Positions 1 through 5,868 of a stretch of DNA of 5,878 nt are shown one piece after another. Both the position numbers and the translations under genes were made by a program. Under the pieces are notes generated by a model. The model was given only the letters and a program-made list of their open reading frames with translations, ran no database searches and was not told where the DNA came from. Source of the stretch: Mycoplasmatota bacterium. Lineage in GTDB: Bacteria > Bacillota_I > Bacilli_A > Izemoplasmatales > Hujiaoplasmataceae. The DNA lies in the NCBI GenBank assembly GCA_023132365.1, contig JAGLYJ010000071.1, positions 1-5,878 on the forward strand, written 5' to 3'. Position 1 is the first letter of the stretch. Every line of letters begins with the position of its first letter.

Positions 1-11
1 CAAGTAATAAC

Positions 12-39
12 AAGTCATCTCATTGACTTATTTTCTTTA
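12..39 (+). terminator. Possible weak terminator of an upstream gene
   Basis: AAGTCA at 12-17 and TGACTT at 24-29 can form a 6-bp stem around a 6-nt loop, followed by the T-rich run TATTTTCTTT. This would suit the end of a rightward gene lying left of the window. The stem is short and AT-rich and no upstream coding end is visible, so chance is a real alternative. Confidence 0.3.
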
Positions 40-50
40 AATTAAAATAC

Positions 51-63
51 TTTGATAATCAAG
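51..63. repeat. Dyad site 1, possible operator upstream of the aldo/keto reductase
   Basis: The sequence TTTGATAATCAAG contains the perfect odd palindrome TTGAT-A-ATCAA (52-62). A near copy (12 of 13 bases) lies at 104-116. Relative to the putative start of transcription near 107 this copy is centred near -50. A paired operator for an unknown regulator is inferred. Confidence 0.35.
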
Positions 64-69
64 CAAATA

Positions 70-100
70 TTCACATTTAAGATACCCATTATGATAGAAT
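70..100 (+). promoter_or_regulatory. Putative promoter of the aldo/keto reductase-arsC transcript
   Basis: An extended -10 element, TG at 92-93, one base, then TAGAAT at 95-100, is visible. A TTCACA box (70-75, 5 of 6 to TTGACA) sits upstream with a 19-nt spacer, slightly long. Transcription would begin near 107, giving a leader of about 60 nt. The region is AT-rich, so the call rests mainly on the extended -10. Confidence 0.4.
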
Positions 101-103
101 ATA

Positions 104-116
104 TTTGATAAGCAAG
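104..116. repeat. Dyad site 2, possible operator overlapping the transcription start
   Basis: TTTGATAAGCAAG repeats site 1 (51-63) with a single T to G change that breaks one pair of the dyad. It begins just after the putative -10 box and would cover the transcription start, a typical repressor position. The two sites are 53 bp apart, close to five helical turns. The binding protein is unknown. Confidence 0.35.
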
Positions 117-167
117 AGATTTTAACCTATTAGAATCAATCAAAAATATGAAAAGGGTGAGATTAAA

Positions 168-998
168 ATGAAAGAATATCAAAAAACATACGAGTTATAT
201 AACGGAGTAAAAATTCCTAAAGTGGGATTTGGCACATGGCAAGTTAAATCTGGAAGTGAAGCATATAATTCAGTGGTTCTTGCTTTAAAAAACGGATATA
301 AACATATTGATACAGCGCTAGCATACGGAAATGAAAAAAGTGTTGGGAAAGCAATTAAAGATTCAAAATTACCTCGTGAAGATTTATTTATAACAACCAA
401 ATTACCGGCTGAGATTAAAAATTATGATGAGGCAGAAATAGCATTTCTAGAATCAATAAATAATCTAGGATTAGATTATCTTGATTTATATTTAATTCAC
501 GCGCCATGGCCATGGAGTGAAATGGGTAAAGACTGTAGACAAGGTAATGTAGACGTATATAAAGTTTTAGAAAAATACTATAAATTAGGAAAAATAAAAG
601 CCATTGGGGTATCAAACTTCGCTCCTAAAGATATTGAAAACATAATTGAGAATTGTGAAATTAAGCCTATGGTTAATCAAATAGGATATTTCATTGGAAT
701 GGATCAATCTGAAACAATTGAATTTTGCAAAGTGAACAACATTTTTATTGAAGCATATTCACCTCTTGGAATCGGATATCTGCTTTCAAATGAAGACATC
801 AAAAACGTTTCTGTTAAATATGGTGTGTCTTCAGCACAAATATGCTTGAGATATTTATTGCAAAAAGGAGTTGCCCCACTTCCTAAATCAGTCCATGAAA
901 ATAGAATTATTGAAAACTCACAACTTGATTTTGTTATTTTAGAAGAAGACATGAAGTTTTTAGATACAATTAAGGGTGATCCAAGACGTTGGAATTAA
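168..998 (+). CDS. Aldo/keto reductase family oxidoreductase
   Basis: This is an NAD(P)H-dependent carbonyl reductase of the cytoplasmic AKR (beta/alpha)8-barrel family. The 276 aa match the usual length of short bacterial AKRs. The catalytic tetrad is readable: D48 and Y53 in HIDTALAYGNE, K78 in TTKLP, and H111 in LIHAPWP. Cofactor residues are also present: GVSNF (147-151), N170-Q171, SPLG (198-201), and LPKSVHENRIIEN (238-250), where K240, S241, R246 and N250 normally hold the NADPH phosphate and adenine. An AAGGGTGA ribosome site (153-160) lies 7 nt before the ATG. Translation ends in tandem TAATAA stops, and the next gene begins 23 nt later, so the two are probably co-transcribed. Family relatives reduce methylglyoxal, 2,5-diketogluconate or other aldehydes; the substrate here cannot be read from sequence. 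Confidence 0.95.
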   Translation: MKEYQKTYELYNGVKIPKVGFGTWQVKSGSEAYNSVVLALKNGYKHIDTALAYGNEKSVGKAIKDSKLPREDLFITTKLPAEIKNYDEAEIAFLESINNLGLDYLDLYLIHAPWPWSEMGKDCRQGNVDVYKVLEKYYKLGKIKAIGVSNFAPKDIENIIENCEIKPMVNQIGYFIGMDQSETIEFCKVNNIFIEAYSPLGIGYLLSNEDIKNVSVKYGVSSAQICLRYLLQKGVAPLPKSVHENRIIENSQLDFVILEEDMKFLDTIKGDPRRWN

Positions 999-1021
999 TA
1001 AATGCAGGGGAGTAGTAATAT

Positions 1022-1429
1022 ATGAAAACAGTAATAGCATTTGTGTGTACACATAATAGCTGTAGAAGTATTATGGCAGAAGGTTTGATGAAACACCTTG
1101 CTGGCGATATATTTGATGTCTATTCAGCTGGAACAGAAAATTATCCCGCGCCTAAACCATTAGCTATTGAGGTAATGGAAGACATAGGGATTGATATGAG
1201 TTATTCCACTAGTAAACTACTAGATAAAATACCTGGAAAATTGGATATATTAATAACTATGGGTTGTGGAGTTGAATGCCCATATATACCTACAAAATAT
1301 AGAAATGATTGGGAGCTTGATGATCCTAGTGGAGGACCAAAATCTGATTTTGTTATCACGAGAGATTTAATTAAGCAAAAAGTGTTTAAGTTAATTAAAG
1401 AAGTAAAAAATGGCACATTATATAAATAA
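1022..1429 (+). CDS. arsC: Thioredoxin-type arsenate reductase / low-molecular-weight phosphatase family protein
   Basis: This cytoplasmic protein of 135 aa has the LMW-PTPase fold. The phosphate-binding loop C9-THNSC-R15-S is the CX5R signature. The SAG motif (35-37) and the acid-bearing loop DDPSGG (100-105) follow. In thioredoxin-coupled ArsC, the P-loop Cys attacks arsenate and two further cysteines relay the disulfide. Here those would be C82 and C86 in MGCGVECPYIP, separated by three residues; the Bacillus/Staphylococcus enzymes have about six between them. This short-loop form is, from memory, frequent in clostridial relatives. It could therefore be a true arsenate reductase or a phosphatase. 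GGGGAGT (1007-1013) is a good ribosome site 8 nt from the ATG. It follows the aldo/keto reductase by 23 nt and probably shares its transcript. No ArsR, ArsB or Acr3 gene is in the window. Confidence 0.85.
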   Translation: MKTVIAFVCTHNSCRSIMAEGLMKHLAGDIFDVYSAGTENYPAPKPLAIEVMEDIGIDMSYSTSKLLDKIPGKLDILITMGCGVECPYIPTKYRNDWELDDPSGGPKSDFVITRDLIKQKVFKLIKEVKNGTLYK

Positions 1430-1475
1430 GAAGAATTAATTTTGAAATTTATCACAAATTATAGTCAAGAAATCA

Positions 1476-1481
1476 TATAAT
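1476..1481 (+). promoter_or_regulatory. Consensus -10 box for the acetyltransferase-protease transcript
   Basis: A perfect TATAAT lies in the 70-nt gap after arsC. No good -35 box is found at 16-18 nt; a TTGAAA at 1442-1447 is too far away (28 nt). Transcription would start near 1488, exactly at an upstream in-frame ATG, leaving about 12 nt before the ATG at 1500. No hairpin is seen between arsC and this box, so readthrough from the first operon is also possible. Confidence 0.45.
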
Positions 1482-1488
1482 ACCGCTA

Positions 1489-1494
1489 TGAGGT
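1489..1494 (+). promoter_or_regulatory. Ribosome binding site deciding the acetyltransferase start
   Basis: TGAGGT, a good match to the anti-Shine-Dalgarno complement, lies 5 nt before the ATG at 1500. The alternative ATG at 1488 has no purine-rich site ahead of it and would be at or next to the predicted transcript end. The downstream start is therefore preferred. Confidence 0.6.
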
Positions 1495-1499
1495 TAAAC

Positions 1500-2036
1500 A
1501 TGAATAAATTAATTTATAAGGATATAGAAACTAAGAGATTAATACTTAGATACCCAAAAAAGTCAGATTATTCCTATCAATTTGAGTTTTTGAGTGATAA
1601 AAGTAATTTTCCTTATGCAGATTTTAAAATTATTAAAAATATAAATGAATTAGATCAGTTCTTTCAAAATAAGTTTAAAGGGTTTTTAGAAACTTCACTC
1701 TTTTGGATGATTTGTGATAGAAAGACAGATATTCCTGTAGGAACTGTTTCGGCTTGGAACATTGATTATGGACAAAATTCCATTGAGTTTGGATTTAGCT
1801 TATATCCGGAGCATCATGGGAAAGGATTTATGATTGAGGTTCTAGAAGAACTTATTGAGTATTGTCATACAACATTAAAATTTACTTTATTTGATATTTG
1901 GACGCATAAAGATAATATTCCATCAATTAGACTAGCTCGAAGGCTTGGTTTTAAATTCATGGGATATGTAGTAGAATCAGCACAAAATTCTGATGGTAAT
2001 ATCGAATATGCAACATATCAATTAGTTAAAATATAA
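1500..2036 (+). CDS. GNAT family N-acetyltransferase, RimJ/RimL type
   Basis: This is a predicted acetyl-CoA-dependent N-acetyltransferase of 178 aa. The N-terminal ETKRLILR (10-17) is the usual opening strand of the RimL-like (Acetyltransf_3) group. Motif A is seen as IEFGFSLYPEHHGKGFMIEVLEEL split over residues 95-118, with the pyrophosphate-binding HHGKG at 105-109. Motif B follows as N139, S142, then ARRLGF (146-151). These features fit ribosomal-protein, antibiotic or small-amine acetylation, and the acceptor cannot be chosen from sequence. I use the ATG at 1500 because of its ribosome site; an in-frame ATG at 1488 would add four residues (MRLN). The following lipoprotein gene begins 20 nt downstream with its own strong ribosome site, so the two are probably one operon, though no functional link is evident. 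Confidence 0.88.
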   Translation: MNKLIYKDIETKRLILRYPKKSDYSYQFEFLSDKSNFPYADFKIIKNINELDQFFQNKFKGFLETSLFWMICDRKTDIPVGTVSAWNIDYGQNSIEFGFSLYPEHHGKGFMIEVLEELIEYCHTTLKFTLFDIWTHKDNIPSIRLARRLGFKFMGYVVESAQNSDGNIEYATYQLVKI

Positions 2037-2056
2037 GCATTCGCTGGAGGAAAACA

Positions 2057-3556
2057 ATGAGAAGAATACTACTATTTATTATAGTTTTAACATTAACATT
2101 TACAGCTGTTTCATGTGATTTTTTTGATCAATTTACAAGTGAGGATAGTCAATCAACAGTAGCCATAACAACTACGATACAGTCAACTACAACAGAAACT
2201 GATGTAATTGTTACTGAGACCACTACAGAAGCGGTTACGACTGAATCTACAACTCAGGTTACAACAGTAACAAGCACTGAGTCATCAACAACTACAACAA
2301 CAGCAGCATCTACAACAACAACTTCATCTCCAGATGAACCAATAGTGCCTACAAATTTAAGTCTTATTCAAGATGAATTATATTATGTTGGTATACCTAC
2401 GGAAGGAGATGTTAAAGTACTTGTTTTTGCTGTTGAATTTATAGATGATCCAGCTCTTAGTAGTGGCATAACTCTTAACGATATTGATATTGCATTTAAT
2501 GGATCAGACACAGAAATTGATTATGAATCTTTAAATAGTTATTATTTGGAGAGTTCATTTGGCAAACTAAATTTGACTGCCGATATTTTTGGATTTTATA
2601 CAACAGATGACCCAATATCTTATTACGAAGCTGAATATGAAACCGGGTATCCAGATTCAGATTTGATTTTAGAATTATTAGAAGCATATGATGATTTAAT
2701 AGATTATTCAGATTATGATGCAAATAATGATGGATATATTGATGGTATATATATAGTTTATGACCATCCAGTGAGTTATTATTCAGGCTCAGATTTTTGG
2801 TGGGCTTATCAAACTATCTTTATGTACGAAGAATATTCTTTTGATGGCGTTGAACCATTATATTTTTCATGGGTAGGAGCTGATTTCTTTTTTGAAGGAT
2901 CTGATAATATTAACGCGAGAACAATTATTCATGAAACAGGACATATGCTTGGATTAGATGACTATTATGACTATTATGATTCAGATCCTTATGATAATTC
3001 CGGAGGACTTGGTGGCGTAGATATGATGGATTCAGCTCGTGGAGATCATAATCCATTTTCTAAAATGCTGTTAGGTTGGGTAACACCTCTGGTTGTGGAA
3101 TCATCGATGACAGTTGACATCACACCATTTTTAGAAAATGGAGATGTTATTCTATTAATAGATGATTGGAATGATACCATTTTTGATGAATATATTTTAA
3201 TAAGTTATTACACACCCACCGGGTTAAATGAAGCAGATAAATATTACTTGTTCTCTAAATATGGTGTTGTGATGTACCATGTTAGTGCTCAGATTGATGA
3301 TGGGTATAATTCTGATTATTACTACACTATATTTAACAACAATAATACCGATTCTGAGCATAAGATAATTAAGATTATCGAAGCAGATATGGATTTAGAA
3401 GTCAATATTGGAAACGATGATTTATTCTTAGTTGATGATGTTTTTGGAGGAAATATATATGCAACTTATAAATGGTATGATAATACTTTTGTCCAGCTTG
3501 AAGTTGATGTAACCTTTATGGATAACGATAAAGCAACAATTGATATAAGATTTTAA
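2057..3556 (+). CDS. Surface lipoprotein with Thr-rich stalk and M6-like zinc metalloprotease domain
   Basis: This is a predicted extracellular membrane-anchored protease of 499 aa. Residues 1-19 form a lipoprotein signal (two Arg, hydrophobic core, lipobox AVS-C20). Residues 31-90 are a stalk with 29 Thr and 9 Ser among 60 residues. The catalytic part carries HETGHMLGLDD (292-302), that is HEXXHxxGxxD, with H292, H296 and D302 as expected zinc ligands and E293 as base, as in immune-inhibitor-A-type M6 peptidases. VDMMDSARG (321-329) and KMLLGWV (336-342) are the M6-like Met-turn and following LGW block. DANNDGYID (221-229) resembles an EF-hand calcium loop, also common in M6 proteins. The mature chain is extremely acidic: by hand count about 92 Asp/Glu against 12 Lys/Arg, with no Lys or Arg between R3 and K120. 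TGGAGG (2045-2050) lies 6 nt before the ATG. The substrate is unknown; proteolysis of environmental or host protein is inferred. Confidence 0.88.
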   Translation: MRRILLFIIVLTLTFTAVSCDFFDQFTSEDSQSTVAITTTIQSTTTETDVIVTETTTEAVTTESTTQVTTVTSTESSTTTTTAASTTTTSSPDEPIVPTNLSLIQDELYYVGIPTEGDVKVLVFAVEFIDDPALSSGITLNDIDIAFNGSDTEIDYESLNSYYLESSFGKLNLTADIFGFYTTDDPISYYEAEYETGYPDSDLILELLEAYDDLIDYSDYDANNDGYIDGIYIVYDHPVSYYSGSDFWWAYQTIFMYEEYSFDGVEPLYFSWVGADFFFEGSDNINARTIIHETGHMLGLDDYYDYYDSDPYDNSGGLGGVDMMDSARGDHNPFSKMLLGWVTPLVVESSMTVDITPFLENGDVILLIDDWNDTIFDEYILISYYTPTGLNEADKYYLFSKYGVVMYHVSAQIDDGYNSDYYYTIFNNNNTDSEHKIIKIIEADMDLEVNIGNDDLFLVDDVFGGNIYATYKWYDNTFVQLEVDVTFMDNDKATIDIRF

Positions 3557-3563
3557 ATAATAA

Positions 3564-3589
3564 AATGAGCGCTAAATATAGCGCTCATT
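3564..3589. terminator. Bidirectional intrinsic terminator between the protease and pepT genes
   Basis: AATGAGCGCTA (3564-3574) pairs perfectly with TAGCGCTCATT (3579-3589) around an AATA loop, giving an 11-bp stem with a GC-rich centre. On the minus strand it is followed by TTATTATTT and on the plus strand by ATTATTATAG, so it can end both converging transcripts, probably more strongly for pepT. It lies 7 nt after the protease stop and 1 nt beyond the pepT stop. Confidence 0.85.
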
Positions 3590-3590
3590 A

Positions 3591-4811
3591 TTATAGTTGA
3601 GATGTTTTAGTTATAATTTTTTTAACGATTTCAACAGCTATGTTCATTTCTTGAATTGATGCGTATTCATATGGACCATGGAAGTTATAACCGCCAGTTC
3701 CTAGATTAGGACACGGCAACCCTAAATATGTTAACCTAGCTCCATCTGTTCCGCCTCTAATTGGTTCAATTATTGGTTCAACATTTGTTTCCTTAATTGA
3801 TTCAATTGCAGTATTTACTATATGTCTGTGATTAACTAATATTTCATTCATATTGAAATATTGGTCTTGTATTTCAAGAATACATGTTTGGTCACCATAC
3901 TTTTTATTAATTGCTTCACAAGAATTTATGAGTTCTTCTTTTTGATCTTCAAATAATCCTCGATTATGATTTCTAATAATATAGGTTAATTGGCTTTTTT
4001 CTACTGAACCATTAATGCTTATTAAATGATTAAAGCCTTCATAGTCTTCAGTGTTTTGGGGGCGTTTATTATCTGGTAATAAACGATCGAACTCATAAGC
4101 AACATTGACGGAATGAAGCATGACATTTTTAGCTGAACCCGGATGTACAGATTTACCTTTAATTATTACTTTTGCACTTGCAGCATTGAAGTTTTCGTAT
4201 GCAACTTCGCCGACAGTTCCACCGTCTAATGTATAGCCAAAATCTGCATCCACTTTTTTGATATCAATATACTTAGTTCCATTTCCAACTTCTTCATCTG
4301 GAGTAAACAATAAAACTAATTCACCATGTTTATATTCAGGTGTATTAACTATATACTCAGCTATAGTCATAATTTCAGCTACACCTAGTTTATCATCAGC
4401 ACCCAATAATGTAGTTCCGTCTGTAACAACAATATCTTGCCCGATATTATTTTTTAAAGAAGGAAAAATTGAAGGGCTAAGGATAATGTTATGTTCTTCA
4501 TTTAACACTATTTCCTTACCGTTATAATTATCTATAATTCTTGCTTTTACATTCTCACCTGAAGCATCAGGAGAAGTATCAACATGAGCAACTAAAGCTA
4601 ACTTAGGGGCTTCCTTGTCAATGTTACTTGGGATTCTTGCAATAAGATAACCGTATTTATCAATACTATTTAAAATACCTAAATTATCTAGTTCATCTTT
4701 TAGATGATTTAGTAGTACTAATTGTTTTTTTGTTGACGGATATTCATCAACATCAGCTTTTGATTGCGTATCAAATTTTATATAGTTAAGAAACCTTTCA
4801 ATAACTTTCAT
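3591..4811 (-). CDS. pepT: Peptidase T (tripeptide aminopeptidase)
   Basis: This cytoplasmic M20-family dizinc aminopeptidase releases the N-terminal residue of tripeptides, the late step of peptide use. At 406 aa it matches the usual length of about 408. The metal and catalytic motifs are all readable: AHVDTSPDASGENV (75-88; H76 ligand, D78), LLGADDKLGVAEI (135-147; bridging Asp in the DD pair 139-140), TPDEEVG (170-176; E173-E174 base and ligand), YTLDGG (193-198; D196 ligand) and YNFHGPYE (375-382; H378 ligand). The dimerisation-domain segment GKSVHPGSAKN (219-229) and EPIRGGTDGARL (349-360) are also typical of PepT. On the minus strand, AAAGGTGA (4823-4816) lies 4 nt before the ATG. The gene is transcribed alone, convergent with the protease gene and divergent from the hydrolase gene. 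It is intact, with no missing residue. Confidence 0.97.
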   Translation of the reverse strand: MKVIERFLNYIKFDTQSKADVDEYPSTKKQLVLLNHLKDELDNLGILNSIDKYGYLIARIPSNIDKEAPKLALVAHVDTSPDASGENVKARIIDNYNGKEIVLNEEHNIILSPSIFPSLKNNIGQDIVVTDGTTLLGADDKLGVAEIMTIAEYIVNTPEYKHGELVLLFTPDEEVGNGTKYIDIKKVDADFGYTLDGGTVGEVAYENFNAASAKVIIKGKSVHPGSAKNVMLHSVNVAYEFDRLLPDNKRPQNTEDYEGFNHLISINGSVEKSQLTYIIRNHNRGLFEDQKEELINSCEAINKKYGDQTCILEIQDQYFNMNEILVNHRHIVNTAIESIKETNVEPIIEPIRGGTDGARLTYLGLPCPNLGTGGYNFHGPYEYASIQEMNIAVEIVKKIITKTSQL

Positions 4812-4830
4812 AATTTCACCTTTTTCTTTT

Positions 4831-4871
4831 CACTAGTAATATTATATACTATTATAAATATTAGTATAGTG
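4831..4871. repeat. Imperfect inverted repeat over the pepT promoter region
   Basis: CACTAGTAATATT (4831-4843) and AATATTAGTATAGTG (4857-4871) are inverted copies: both read CACTA, a short variable step, then TAATATT. The arms flank a 13-nt spacer and cover the predicted pepT -10 boxes, so an operator is possible. The region is nearly all A and T, which makes chance symmetry likely. Confidence 0.25.
4841..4846 (-). promoter_or_regulatory. Possible -10 box for pepT
   Basis: On the minus strand TATAAT reads from 4846 to 4841, about 30 nt before the pepT ATG. A second TATAAT occupies 4856-4851, ten bases upstream. Neither has a convincing -35 box, so which is used is unclear. Confidence 0.35.
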
Positions 4872-4910
4872 GATTTATAAAAATTAATGAAATTTTAAAC
4901 AGATAAAATA

Positions 4911-4919
4911 TGATATAAT
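4911..4919 (+). promoter_or_regulatory. Extended -10 promoter of the alpha/beta-hydrolase gene
   Basis: TGATATAAT is a perfect extended -10 element (TG, one base, TATAAT at 4914-4919). No recognisable -35 box is present, which extended -10 promoters tolerate. Transcription would begin near 4926, only about 10 nt before the ATG at 4936 and at the edge of the AAGGTGA ribosome site (4925-4931). Confidence 0.5.
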
Positions 4920-4935
4920 TAGATAAGGTGAATTT

Positions 4936-5862
4936 ATGTTTAAATACAATACTTATAATCAAAAACCAAGCGATAAACTTGGAGTGAAATTAATGAAAGC
5001 GGCTCAAAGAATTGATATTATTAGAAATAGAAAAGAAATTAATTTCAAATTATTATATACTTCTAGATTATCAGAGGATTTTAAATACCCTAAAGATATA
5101 TTATTTGAAACAATTAATGTGGGTGGTATACCAGTAGAATCTATATCTAGAATTGATGAAAAACCTAAAAATATTTTAATTCAACTTCACGGTGGAGCAT
5201 ATATATACGGATACAACGATTTTTACAGAAAAAATGCCTATATGTATTTGAAATGTAAAAACAATTTAAAAGTTGTTTCACCTATATATAGTTTAGCTCC
5301 AAAAAAACCATTTCCAAATGCATTTAACGAAGTTATAGCTTTATATAAATATTTATTAGAACAAGGTTATAAATCTGAAAATATTATTATAGCAGGAGAT
5401 TCAGCTGGTGGCGGACTAGCTATTGCTGTAACTCATTACCTAAGAGATAATTCTATTCCATTACCTAAGGCTTTGATAACTATGTCTGCTTGGACAAACC
5501 TTGCTATGAATGGCGAATCACATGAAAAAAACAAGTATATTGACCCAATGTTTGGAGTTGGATCAGAACCATTAGATGTTTACGCATATGTTGGGCAATA
5601 TGACGTATTAAACCCTTATATTTCGCCATTATATGGAAGCTACGATCAATTTACCGACATGTTAATGTTTGTTGGTGGAGCTGAGATTATATTATCTGAT
5701 ACCCTTGATGTAGCAGAGGCAGCTAAAGGAAATAATGAAGTATTTGTTCATAATTTTCTAGGGATGTTTCATGTATTTCCTTTTGGATATCGAAAAATGT
5801 CTTCTTCAAAAAAAGCTTGGGAAATAATTCAAGACTATATTGATAAAAAGTTAGAAGGATAG
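4936..5862 (+). CDS. Alpha/beta-hydrolase fold-3 esterase, hormone-sensitive-lipase type
   Basis: This is a predicted carboxylesterase or lipase of 308 aa, the usual size for the HSL-like (Abhydrolase_3) family. The oxyanion-hole motif HGGAYIYG is at 85-92 and the nucleophile elbow GDSAGGGLA at 154-162, with S156 as nucleophile. The acid is probably E250 in VGGAEIILSD (246-255), with D255 as a less likely choice, and the His is H279 in GMFHVFPF. The PIYSLAPKKPFPNAF segment (116-130) is the family's typical Y-x-LAP-x-x-x-FPA-like stretch. There is no signal peptide or membrane segment, so it should act in the cytoplasm, probably on short-chain esters; the natural substrate is unknown. AAGGTGA (4925-4931) gives a well-spaced ribosome site. 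It is divergent from pepT, and its final codons contain a ribosome-site-like AGAAGGAT for a possible following gene. Confidence 0.92.
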   Translation: MFKYNTYNQKPSDKLGVKLMKAAQRIDIIRNRKEINFKLLYTSRLSEDFKYPKDILFETINVGGIPVESISRIDEKPKNILIQLHGGAYIYGYNDFYRKNAYMYLKCKNNLKVVSPIYSLAPKKPFPNAFNEVIALYKYLLEQGYKSENIIIAGDSAGGGLAIAVTHYLRDNSIPLPKALITMSAWTNLAMNGESHEKNKYIDPMFGVGSEPLDVYAYVGQYDVLNPYISPLYGSYDQFTDMLMFVGGAEIILSDTLDVAEAAKGNNEVFVHNFLGMFHVFPFGYRKMSSSKKAWEIIQDYIDKKLEG

Positions 5863-5868
5863 ATGATT

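Noticed and set aside
504..515. The 12-bp palindrome CCATGGCCATGG
   Set aside because: It lies inside the aldo/keto reductase gene and simply encodes Pro-Trp-Pro-Trp after the catalytic His; the repeat is a product of the codons.
179..952. Minus-strand open frames across the aldo/keto reductase gene
   Set aside because: They lie wholly inside a gene with intact family motifs, have no ribosome site of note, and show no recognisable domain.
1442..1447. TTGAAA as a -35 box for the acetyltransferase promoter
   Set aside because: It is 28 nt from the TATAAT, far beyond the usual 16-19 nt spacing.
1201..1455. Minus-strand 84-codon open frame over arsC
   Set aside because: It is a shadow of the arsC coding sequence, with no motif and no supporting signals.
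1430..1475. Possible terminator after arsC
   Set aside because: The stretch is AT-rich but I find no stem with a following T-run, so I do not call a terminator between the first two transcripts.
2496..2723. Minus-strand 75-codon open frame in the protease gene
   Set aside because: Its Asn/His/Leu-rich product is what the complement of the Asp/Tyr-rich protease codons gives; no independent evidence supports it.
4258..4527. Plus-strand 89-codon open frame opposite pepT
   Set aside because: It is antisense to conserved PepT active-site motifs, and its Ser/Pro-rich composition is typical of a shadow frame.
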